From positions 3,245,913 through 3,309,912 of the forward strand of contig PCDI01000003.1 in assembly GCA_002778195.1 (NCBI GenBank): a DNA stretch of 64,000 bases, written 5' to 3'. Positions 1 to 10,873 of this stretch are shown one piece after another; the stretch's first letter is position 1; each line of letters opens with the position of its first letter. The notes below the pieces were generated by a model. The model had not been told where the DNA came from and did not search any database. It worked only from the letters and a program-made list of their open reading frames with translations. The translations under genes were made by a program, and so were the position numbers. The stretch comes from Raffaelea ambrosiae (lineage: Eukaryota; Ascomycota; Sordariomycetes; Ophiostomatales; Ophiostomataceae).

Positions 1-3000
1 GGAACGAGAGAGGGGTCCAAAAGAGACCTCTGTCCTGTGTAGCGAATACCACTGAGAGAACAAAACAAACCCCACACCACAGAAACTCCGGCTGTCCAGA
101 AGCTCCGTCATCAGCCGAGCAAACCGCCCTATGAGAACCTACGAACGGACCTATGGAGACAAGGTGGGCAAAAAAAAAATTAAGATGAAAACGAGCTCTG
201 CTAGGGAGGATACCAGAAAGTTCCTGATTTTGATGGCAGGGCTGCCTTGCACCTTGGTATCCGATTTCAGCATCGGTACTCTTTCTTTCTTTTTCTGTTT
301 CCTTTCTAGAACATAGTTAAACCTCCCAACCCGTGAACCCTGACGAACTCTCAAGACAGCTCCGCTGCGTTCTACGGTGTAGAGTCTCATTTGGCATTAT
401 GCCGTGTTTGAGAAGATAGAATTCATGTACACTGGACTTTCACAGGATGGCATCGGCATCTCAGATCTCGTTGCATCGTCACTTGCACAGTTTCTCTCTC
501 GAGGCTTAGCAGAAGTCATGGGACCTCGACTCTTGCAAGAACAGGTGATGGCACGGAAGCGTTACTGGCCAATGAGAGACCACGTGACCACAACTGACAG
601 TTCCGGGCTGTTGGCAGCTGGCGGCACAGCACGCCACGGATCTCACGATGGTGTGCCTAGGTGCTGACAGATAAGCCCAAAGTGCTTTCTGGGGCTTGCC
701 AGAAGATGAGGGGGTGTTAGAAGCTAGCTGTACGGTGTAAAATACTTTTTCAGTCTCGTGGCGCCCGCTTCACATAACGTCCCATAACGGCGGCCGGTCT
801 TTATTTTGAGACGGCCACGGCATGTAAACGTCATCGGGCCAAGGCGCGCGCATAAATCATGTTGAGACCTGATTGTGTGGCTGAGTGATGCGTTTTGTTT
901 AAAGCGTCTAGAGTGCTTGTCTGCCGGTGTGTATCGCTGCAAACGTCCGAACGGCGTCTTGCATGCAGGCGGATGCGATAGGAAAAGACCAACGGCAACG
1001 ATATGGAGTGAGGAGGCAAGAACATGGTAGATAATAGTTAGTAGGTGGCTCTTGGACAACTCCCAACGCTTCTGAGGCTTCTACTCGTGACGTATATCCC
1101 AGTGCGCGAAACTGCTTGTGTGTTTTATTTTCTGCTTTTTTTTCTGCTTTATGTTTTTATTTTTTTTGCTAGAAGGCGCTGGCACAATTATTCGCCCCCT
1201 TCTTCGTACCTATTTTCCTGCTTTTTGGTCAGAAGCACCGCCACGTCCGCCCCTCTCCCCCCCTCCATCTCGCCCCTCTGTGCTTGCGAATCGTTAGCAG
1301 CATCACGTGGCGAGTCAGCGTTTGGCGCCGTTGATCGCGATTTCCTTATTTGGATCGTTGGCTGGCCTCGACAGATGGTGTGCATGCAATTCCTGTAGCC
1401 TGCGGCCAGTTGGTGACCAGTTGACCACTCGGCGGCCGCTTTGCTCTGTCCCTTTTTCGGGCCTGCAGACCGACCTGCCGTCTCAGGTCTCTGGTGAGAC
1501 GCCGACAAGCAGGGGATATGGTTGAAATTAAACAGGCGGAGAAGCGAAACGAAACACTCTGTAGACGCCCATACACCCTGTAGACCCATAAACGGACCCG
1601 TACCGTATTACTCCAAGGGTCCGTTTCTCGCTGGCCCCTCCCAAACCAGACGCTCCTCGCCTGTCGTCCGTCATCATTCCCCCCCTAAATGGCTACACCG
1701 TCGCTGCACGTCCCCCCCCTAACCCGTTCCCCCCTGTAATACCACGGCTTCCAGCCAGTGAAACCGCCCGAAACTGCCCACTAGTAGAGGAGGGGACAAT
1801 AACAACAGTCCCAATACTCGCCTCACTGTGGCTGGCTGTCCGTTTTTTGCTGCATTTTTATCAACCCCCCCCTCCCTCGTTCCTTCCCTTTCGAAAATCT
1901 CCTTCCCTCCTTCCCTCCTGGAATCGCGTCAACAAAAACACCACAAATTGTCCTTTCCTCCACCACTATCTTCTCCCCCTCCCAAAACCATCCTTCCACC
2001 AAATAACCCGCTTCTTCTCGCTGTTCTCCCCTTGTCTCGCTCCGCTTCCCACTCTCCCAACGTCACCATTGCATCCCCCTTTTTGCAAGTCAAACAGGTG
2101 AGTTCTTGCTACTGCTGCTGTTGCGTATACTTTGTGCGCCTGCCCCAACATTCTGGCTACAAGCGCCCGTCACTCCCCCCTACCTGTGTCCGCCCTTCCT
2201 TCGCAAAGTCGAGAACGCAGGCCAAGAGACAGACAAACAGCAGACCTCCAGAGAAAAGCACACAGCGCCCAAATATATACACATGCGGGGAGAGCGAGAG
2301 AAAGACAGAGCAAGTGAGAGAGTGAGAGACAGCCCAGAACCTGGGCTCAGGCCAGCTCACGATGCCTTCAAGAGAGCACCTGCTCCCATGATCGCCTCGC
2401 GACACTTTGCGACGATTTCCAGCCGCCAATTCGTGCCCCAGGCTCCCTCCGCAAACCGCTGCCCTCCGCTCTCGCAAAGCGGCCATCGACCCTGCCGGAC
2501 TACCGACTCACCGTATACACGGGAGGATGGATGTCGCGGTGTGTCATGGTCGCTGTGGTGGGCAGCTTTGGTTAGCTGGCCACAGCGATGCCTTCGACGG
2601 CAGCTGAATTGCCAGCATCAACGGCTTTTTGGCTTCGTGGATTATTTTATTTTGGCTCCCCCCTGTTACAGGGCGTGATGTGCCATCCGTCTGCAGTGCG
2701 TCTGACGAGCGGCTGATGTGTGCAAGCGGCTCCGTCTCGTCCTGCGAAACGCCTGGGCTGGCTGGCTGGGCTGCGTTACTCCCACCGTCTTAGTGTGTTT
2801 TTGCGCAGACCCCACCGCATCGGCGAAAAGAAGCGGGGAGAGCCTCTCCTTTTTCACTCAATCTCGCCTCGTTCTTGCCTCTCTCTCACGCAGACTCGCT
2901 CTCTCCTTCTCTCTCTCTGTGTGTGTACGCGCAAACCTGCCAACCAACCACAACAAAGCAGCCTCTCCGACGTTCCGTACCGGGCTCCCGATAATTCGGA

Positions 3001-3261
3001 TCTGCTCTGCATTGCTGTTTTCTCTGTCTCTACTCTCTTCAGTCACCTTTCCACCTTTCTCCGCACTCGTCCTCGTTTCTCACCTCCTTTCCCTACTTCC
3101 TTCCCTCGTCATCCTAACCAGTGCGCCGTCTTGTCACCAGAAATACCCACATTGTCTGTCTCCTGTACTGGCAAACCATTCTGCTGTTATGCTTCCGTTT
3201 CCAGAGCAGCTGCTGACTGACCTCTTTTGTTCCCTCGTCTCCAGGTCCACATTCCGTCACC
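1..3261. other. Left flank and 14-3-3 leader; no other gene seen
   Basis: The open frames here are short, have atypical composition and overlap on both strands, so none is called. From about 1.8 kb the plus strand becomes pyrimidine-rich (runs of C and T, TCTC tracts), typical of a promoter and 5' leader of a highly expressed fungal gene. A candidate 5'-UTR intron lies at 2098-3244: donor GTGAGT at 2098, acceptor CCAG ending at 3244, with a branch-point-like CTGAC about 25-30 nt before the acceptor. It would end 17 nt before the 14-3-3 start codon. The intron is an inference from motifs only. Confidence 0.4.
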
Positions 3262-4516
<1,255 letters not shown>

Positions 4517-5865
4517 AGAAAGAATCGATATCTCGCGTTTTTTTTCTCTTGGGTTGCTCCCCCGCTGGCCCGGTCATCGGTTGATATTCTTTGGTTGTTA
4601 AAATCCAGGTGGTATCTGGCTGGTGTCTATGGAGTGTGTGTTCACTTATGGAAGATGGAAGGAGGGAATTTTTTTCAGAAGAAAACGAGAATACATATGC
4701 ATGCCCTTTTATTGCTATGCAAGATTATAGCACCTTTTTCCCCCTCACTCTCGAACCCCCCTATTTCACAAACCCCAATCGTTGTTTCCAAACGTCTCTT
4801 TTCCCATTTTTTGCCTTTCTGCCCCTTGTTTTCTAAAAGAAGAGGACCCCCTATAAAAAGGAGAGAAAAAAGAAGACAAAATCCAAATATAAACGAAAAA
4901 GAAGAATTTTATCAAATAGTAAAAACCGGTTCAGCTTTGGGTCTTTCCCACATGACGCATGCTGGGACATGGAAGGCTTCGTTGGTGGGCGGACGGCATG
5001 TTGGTCCCTTTTTTTCTTTTATTTTCTTTATTTCGCTGCTTTGTTGCTGCCTGTCGTTGCTACCTTTGTATTTCAATTATTTTTGCGCTTTTCTTGTTTG
5101 TTTTTGAGCTCTTCAGCGCACTTGCGGAAGACTCGCCCAGTACAAAATACTAGTAACCCCAGATTCCACATCTCGAATTGCAAAACTAATGATAAAAGTG
5201 AGTTGTGGTGACCCAAACAAACATCGGGGAAAGAAACTTGAGGTCGGTTTCGACAGTTCCGAACTCAAGGTGATGTGGATGGACCAGAAGTGAGCATTAC
5301 GGAGGACGGTGAGTGGTCGCAACAAGGTGTAGAAGATGTGTTGATCGTTGATCACGTGCGCCGCCTTCAGGCTGAAAGCCATTGCTAGTATGGCCCCCTT
5401 CTGTTTGTGGTGTGTATGTATGAATCGTTGACTTTTCCGTCTTCACTTTATTTTTACACTATTTTGGCAACATAGACGTTCTTGGGTCGAGTTGGAACGT
5501 TTCTCTTTTCATTTGTTTAGCAATGTTTTTTTTTCATCTATTTTGTTAAGAGACGTGTATACATATATGTCGGGCAAAAAAAAAAAAAAAAAAATTTGTC
5601 TAGTTATACAAGAGTTCTTTTGAGTTTCGTCGTGTGGTTTCGCGCATCGCGTTTTGTACAGAGAGAAGATAAGAACATTCATGACAAAGAGGCTTCAGCA
5701 CAACTGGAGCTCTTCTCGGGCCCGAAAAAAAACGTGGTGTCCCATGAAGTTCTACATCCGGGAGAAACACAGAGGGAGAGGGAGAGAGAGAGAGATAGAA
5801 AAGAGCGCAGAGAGTCGTGAGAGGGTGGTCGACATGGGTTCTCTTTTGTCCGGACTGCTTTTGCT
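4517..5865. other. Intergenic, AT-rich, no gene seen
   Basis: This holds the 3' flank of the 14-3-3 gene and the 3' flank of mL59, which converge here. It has T-rich stretches, a run of about 19 A near 5577-5594 and a purine (GAGAGG)n tract near 5769-5800. The longest minus-strand frame (5113-5382) resembles no family I know. Confidence 0.6.
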
Positions 5866-6569
5866 TTAGTTCGGGAACCGCGTCCAGTTCTTCCGCCCAA
5901 CCTGTGCATGGTGTGTTAGTCTCTGGTAGCAAACCTAAAGGAATATCACAACCCGTTTTGTGTTGGGGGCGGGTGTTAAAAGAAAAAAAAAACATGCCTT
6001 CTTCCATTCCCGGATCAACTTGGGCATGTTGAGCATAGCCTTTCTCCGCTCTTCCATCCTGTTCGAGTTTGTTAGCACGGTTCCTTACACACAAAACACA
6101 ACACCACATTACAGCTGCCGCCGCCGGCCGCCACCACCACCACCACCACTACCACACAAGAGATCACATACTTGGATACCAGGTGCCGCTCATGCTGGTG
6201 ACCCTTCACCCGCTGGCCCACACCCGTGCCCTTCACCCGCAGCCCTTGCTCGACCCGCTTCCGCAGCCGCGATTCCGGGCTCTTCTCCGATGCGGGCATC
6301 AGCTCGGCCAGCCCGTTCAGCTGCGCCATCTTGACCAGGTCGGCTTGCCGCCGCAGCGAGTACACGGGGTCGTGCCACCGGCCGGTGACCGCATGCTTGG
6401 TCGGCTTGAAGGGGTTGGGCGTGTCCTGCTGGTAGCCCGTCGTCGTCGCGGCGCCGGCTGGTTGGATGGCGGCGGGAGGGTAGCGGGCGAGGAAGCGCAG
6501 GAGACGCGGCGGCAGGGTCTTGGCGAGCTGGATGTACTGTGCCGGCGAGGCAGTCGACGGCGAAGCCAT
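5866..6569 (-). CDS. MRPL25: Mitochondrial large-subunit ribosomal protein mL59 (YmL25/MRPL25)
   Basis: Three coding exons on the minus strand: 6569-6172, 6058-5998, 5901-5866, giving 164 residues. The product has the fungal mL59 pattern: LAKTLPPRLLRFLARYPP near the N terminus, NPFKPTKHAVTGRWHDPVYSLRRQADL in the middle, then GLRVKGTGVGQRVKGHQHERHL and a C-terminal end VGRKNWTRFPN. It is a fungal-type protein of the mitochondrial 54S subunit. Intron 1 is GT-AG (donor GTATGT at 6171). Intron 2 (5997-5902) has a GC donor (AAG then GCATGT) and a CAG acceptor; without it the conserved C terminus is lost and the frame runs into a poly-Phe tract. The start at 6569 gives the family's usual N terminus; the longer upstream frame has no such resemblance. 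The 3' exon was recovered by eye, so its edges deserve a transcript check. Confidence 0.9.
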
Positions 6570-7208
6570 GGTCGCGTGTGCGGGCGTGTGCGGGCGTGTG
6601 TGTTCGTGTGGTGTGGAGGCGAGGCACAACGCTTGGCTATGGGAGAAACGAACCAAAGCTCCCCCTCACAAAAAATTAGGGTGATAGAAGAGGCTGTTTG
6701 AACTTTTGGTCTTTGAGATATCCAGAATGTTGATTGGCTGTTGTTTTGTGGGGCGAGGTCTGGGTAGTTCATAACGAACTAGTTAATGGCTGAACACCCG
6801 TATTACATACTATTCTCTGGCAGCGCCCATGCACCACAATTCCCATAGTATCTAGAGAGGGAACCACCCAATGACTTTAATCTTCCCATGGAAATTGTAG
6901 TAGGTACCATGCATTAAATATGTGTACTCGCAGGGCACGGGTTCGCGACTTATCTTGTATCTCGTAGGAGGGGGCCAAAAAAAAATCCACGACCGTTACT
7001 ATCGTTCGCTCGTCTCTTCTCGTTTTCAGAGAGCCTTTCTACTGATTTTCAGGGACGTCACTGTCTCTTGCAGCATGAAGGCCTGCCTGGTTCTCTTTCA
7101 ATCAATGCAAGTTTTCTTTTCACGCTAGTCCGAGTATCTTGAAAACAAAACAATACACAAATAAACAACTTCCCATCTCTGCGATATTCTGTCCTTCCTT
7201 GTCCCCGT
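6570..7208. other. Intergenic between mL59 and PRP28
   Basis: About 640 bp. It holds the mL59 promoter on the left side, with a (GTGTGCGGGC)-like repeat just before the start codon, and the PRP28 3' flank on the right. No reading frame with family resemblance is present. Confidence 0.6.
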
Positions 7209-9569
7209 CTAATTGTTCCAATGTCCGCCCTTGCCTCCTGACTCTCCACCACCCTTGTTTGCCTTGGTCGGCTTCTGCTGCGAGGCCTCGTGGCGCCGCA
7301 GCTCCTCGGACACCTTGGAAATCGAGCTCTTGGAGATCATCTGTCGCAGGTCGTACAGAACATCCGTGTCCTCGTTGCCCAGGAACGTAATCGCCACGCC
7401 GCTCTTGCCCGCACGACCCGTACGACCGATGCGATGCGTGTACTGCTCGATGCTGGTCGCCATGTTGAAGTTGACCACCAGCGACACATCCGCCACGTCG
7501 ATACCACGCCCGGCCAGGTCCGTCGCCACCAGCACGTCGGCCTTGCCCTGCCGCAGCGTCGCCAGGGCCGCCTCGCGCTGCTCCTGCGTCTTGCTGCCGT
7601 GCAGCGTCACCGTCGAGAAGCCCATCGACCGCACGTCGCGGGCCACCATCTCGCAGTTCCGCTTGATGTTGACAAACACAATAATCGGCGGCGTGAACGT
7701 GCCTGATTGCAGGATCTCCTGCAGCCGCTTCTTGCGCCGGTCCTCGCCCGCCACAAACTCGACCCGCTGCTCCACCGTGTCCACCGCCTCGCCGGCGTTG
7801 CCAATCGTCACCGTCGCCGGCCGCCGCAGGTACCGCTTGGCAATCCGCTCGACCACCGTCGGCATCGTGGCTGTGTACATCATCGTCTCGCGGTACCGGA
7901 TCTTGCTGCCCTCGGCCGCGCCGCCTAGGTACCGCGTCATCGCCTGCGCGTTCTCCGCCTCGTCCGTGTCCGGCTTCTCGTTGGCCGTCGGCATGGCGTC
8001 CAGGATCTTGTTCAGCGGGTCCTCGAAGCCCAGGTCGATCATCCGGTCCGCCTCGTCCATGATCACGTAGCAGCACTGCGACAGCACCAGCAGCCGCCGC
8101 TCGATGCAGTCCACCAGGCGGCCGGGCGTCGCCACCACAATCTCGGCGCCGTTGCGCAGCGCAAACGCCTGCTCCTCCAGCGAGTGGCCGCCCACGATGC
8201 TGACGACGGTGTACCCAAACGGCGTCGCAAACTTGCGCGCCTCCGACTCGATCTGCTGCGCCAGCTCGCGCGTCGGCGCCAGGATCAGCGCGTAGGGCCC
8301 GTCGTTCTTGGTCACCTCATCGAGCGGCGGGAGCTCCTTGATGTACACCAGCAGCGGCAGCAGAAACGCCGCCGTCTTGCCGGAGCCCGTCACGGCGACG
8401 CCGATCAGGTCGCGGCCCTGCAGCGCAATCGGGATGGCGGCGCGCTGGATGGGCGTGGGCTCGTGGTAGCCGACGCGCTCCACCACGTCGAGCAGCCGCG
8501 GCGGCAGCGTCGACTCGCGCCACGACCGCATGGGGTTGGGGATGGCGCCGCCCTTGGTGGCGATGCCGAAGTCCTCCTTGAAGATGCGCCAGTCGCGCTC
8601 GCGCATCTCGTCCAGCGGCTTCTCCGACCAGTGCTTCATGTTGCGCAGCGGCTTGTTGCGCACCTCCCGCGCCCGGTAGTACTCGTCCATGATTTGCTTC
8701 GCCCGCTCCTGCCCGTTCTCCCGGTCGTTCAGCCGCGCATAGTGCGCGCTCTTGAGCGCCGCCAACTCGTACTCTTCCTCGCGCGAGCTGATGTTGAGCA
8801 TCTTGTTGCTCGTCAGCAGCGGCCGGAACTGCTTCTCGCCCGCCAGCCGCGCCTCCTCGTCTGCCAGGTTCCGCGTGTCCTCCTCCGGGTCCCAGTCGAA
8901 CTTGAACTCCTGCCCGCCCCGCCGCCGCTTCTTCTTCGCCGTGAACGTGCTCTTCGTCCGGTCCGGTCCCAGATATCGCTCTCGCAGACGCTCGTACTCG
9001 GCCTGCTCCTGCGCCGACCGCTTGTCCTGTCCTCCTCCTCCTCCGTTCTTCTTGTTGTTGCTGTTGCTGCTGCTGAATTTGTGGTCGCCGTCATCGTCGC
9101 GCCCACGTTTTCGTCCGTTTGCACCGCCACCGCCGTTGTGTCTGTCGTAGCCGTCATGGCGCCGATTCCGGTCGTAGTGATGGCGGTCATCGTAGTAGCC
9201 GTCCGCCTGGGCAACAAACTCTTCACGCCATTGTCGTGCACGCTCTGTCGCCTCTTCCTGCTTCTTCCGTTTCTCCTCCGCCTCCTTGGCCTCCTTCTCC
9301 GCAGCAAGCCGCTCTCGCTCTTTCTTTGGAACAAACTTGAACACAGGTTTTTCGGATGCAGCGGTAGAGGCAGGTATCGGGATAATCGAGGGGGCAGCAG
9401 CAGCGACTGTTGGACCTGACGAGGTGGTGACGGCCGGTGCTTGGTCGGTTGGGTCTGCCGCCTCTTGCGCCGGCTTCTTCTTTTCCTTGCGCTTCTTTTT
9501 GTGTTGATTAACAACAATCTGAGGGCCGATATCCAGCTCCTCGTCCAGCAAGTCGTCTTTGATCGGCAT
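7209..9569 (-). CDS. PRP28: Pre-mRNA-splicing DEAD-box RNA helicase PRP28
   Basis: Intronless, 786 residues from the ATG at 9569 (N terminus MPIKDDLLDEELDIG); an upstream in-frame extension exists but looks like leader. The N-terminal third is charged and low-complexity (Lys/Arg/Glu-rich, with Asn/Gly runs). The helicase core is complete: GVAVTGSGKT near residue 394, APTRELAQQ, a GG then TPGRLVD segment, DEADRMIDLGFED near 505, the SAT-equivalent TATMP near 567, LVATDLAGRGIDV, and HRIGRTGRAG near 717. The DEADRMIDLGFE and GNAGEAVDTVEQ signatures are those of PRP28, which displaces U1 from the 5' splice site so that U6 can pair with it, as part of U5/tri-snRNP function in the nucleus. The last residues are Gly/Lys-rich. 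Confidence in the family is high; the start is the main uncertainty. Confidence 0.96.
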   Translation of the reverse strand: MPIKDDLLDEELDIGPQIVVNQHKKKRKEKKKPAQEAADPTDQAPAVTTSSGPTVAAAAPSIIPIPASTAASEKPVFKFVPKKERERLAAEKEAKEAEEKRKKQEEATERARQWREEFVAQADGYYDDRHHYDRNRRHDGYDRHNGGGGANGRKRGRDDDGDHKFSSSNSNNKKNGGGGGQDKRSAQEQAEYERLRERYLGPDRTKSTFTAKKKRRRGGQEFKFDWDPEEDTRNLADEEARLAGEKQFRPLLTSNKMLNISSREEEYELAALKSAHYARLNDRENGQERAKQIMDEYYRAREVRNKPLRNMKHWSEKPLDEMRERDWRIFKEDFGIATKGGAIPNPMRSWRESTLPPRLLDVVERVGYHEPTPIQRAAIPIALQGRDLIGVAVTGSGKTAAFLLPLLVYIKELPPLDEVTKNDGPYALILAPTRELAQQIESEARKFATPFGYTVVSIVGGHSLEEQAFALRNGAEIVVATPGRLVDCIERRLLVLSQCCYVIMDEADRMIDLGFEDPLNKILDAMPTANEKPDTDEAENAQAMTRYLGGAAEGSKIRYRETMMYTATMPTVVERIAKRYLRRPATVTIGNAGEAVDTVEQRVEFVAGEDRRKKRLQEILQSGTFTPPIIVFVNIKRNCEMVARDVRSMGFSTVTLHGSKTQEQREAALATLRQGKADVLVATDLAGRGIDVADVSLVVNFNMATSIEQYTHRIGRTGRAGKSGVAITFLGNEDTDVLYDLRQMISKSSISKVSEELRRHEASQQKPTKANKGGGESGGKGGHWNN

Positions 9570-10122
9570 AGTGGGCAGCTGGTTGGAAGGATTGTGATGG
9601 GAGATCGAGGAGAAGCTTTGGTGGCACGCGAAGTGAGAAGGGCGAGAAAGATTATGTAATACAGTGACCGGCAACTTTTATTGTGGGTCCTGGGGGGGGG
9701 GGGGGGGAATAACGGAGTCGCTCAAACTTTTGCCACACGAAATCATAACGAGGCTTCATTTGGTAACTCGTAAAACTATATACACTGTACCACGTTTCTG
9801 GCGAGTTCGAACAGATTTGACCGCATCTGGAGTTGAATAGCTGAGTCCAAAGATGCTCTGTAGCCACACAGCCTTGTAACTACTACTATAGACTGATCGC
9901 GTACACAAATAATTCGAGTCGTGTCTTGTCTTTGTCTCTGGGGTTTTGTGGTATAAGTGAGTTGTGTAAAGTCGTGTACTAAATACGTAAGTTGGCATTC
10001 ATGCTTTGGACAGGCAGGCCAGCGGGTAGAAAGTTCAAGTGGATTTCGAAACAGGGGCCCGGGATCAGAGCGGGTGGGCAGGCAGACAGGCAGACAAGCA
10101 GGCAGACAGGCAGACAGGCAAG

Positions 10123-10190
<68 letters not shown>

Positions 10191-10873
10191 TACTCAGGGG
10201 GCACGCACGCAGGCACGAGTAAGTTATAGTTAGCTCTATCTTCAATGCTAGAAGTTTAAAGTGTCGAGCAGTGTTACTTTGTTAATAACCCGCGATAGAT
10301 ACAGGCGGGGAGGATCCGATTGGATGTCTGGTATAAGATCAGGGTTAAGGTAATAGTGGCTGAGGCGGGCTGAGGTGGTAAGCCTGAGCGAAGGATTCTG
10401 TCTAGCAGGGGGTGGAAACGACCCTGATTTTATCAAGACAGAGCTCGTTCAGAATACACAGAAAGGAAAACGTATTGATTCACGGTGCTCTCTCTTGAGA
10501 TAACATAGTGAGGCGGTGGGCATTACATGAATGTGGAGGTCCAAATTCTTTTTGTCGGCCAGCAATGTCTTTGCGTTCTGGCCGCACCCCCTGCGTTTTG
10601 CGCCCGAGAGGAGGAACCTTTTTGTTTGCTGTCTCCGGCACTCTCTATTCAATGCGATGCGATAGCACGCGGTGTTCTGTGCGTGCTCTGTGCACTTAAA
10701 TAGAGCTGATGTCGCGGGTTTATTTGCAATGCCCAATTTGCTTTCTTTTCCTTCTGTTGCTGATTCTGTGGTATAACGGCATAGCTTCCTTTGTTTTTCC
10801 GCTTGCGTAAGTTCATTCAAGTTCATTTCAGCGACAGTCTCTCCTCTGTTGCCTACAGGCTGCATCAGGTAAG
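9570..10873. other. Intergenic, microsatellite-bearing
   Basis: About 1.3 kb between the divergent PRP28 gene and the zinc-finger gene. It holds a poly-G run near 9692-9706 and the tetranucleotide array listed separately. No coding frame is supported: the Cys/Pro/Leu-Ala or Arg-Gln-Ala-Gly repeat proteins predicted here are translations of the microsatellite. Confidence 0.6.
10076..10190. repeat. (GGCA)n tetranucleotide microsatellite
   Basis: Imperfect GGCAGACA-type units from about 10076 pass into an uninterrupted GGCA array from about 10123 to 10190 (roughly 17 units). It is a simple-sequence repeat, with no spacers as a CRISPR array would need. Confidence 0.97.

Noticed and set aside
8184..9419. 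Long plus-strand open frame opposite PRP28 (411 residues)
   Set aside because: It is antisense to a clear helicase and arises from GC-rich third positions; Arg/Leu-rich composition.
9800..9830. TTCGAA-containing stretch resembling a tRNA T-loop
   Set aside because: Flanking bases do not form the 5-bp T stem and no acceptor stem was found.
10076..10233. Repeat array that could be read as CRISPR-like or as a Cys/Leu/Pro-Ala repeat protein
   Set aside because: The unit is only 4 bp with no spacers; the predicted proteins are frame translations of the microsatellite.
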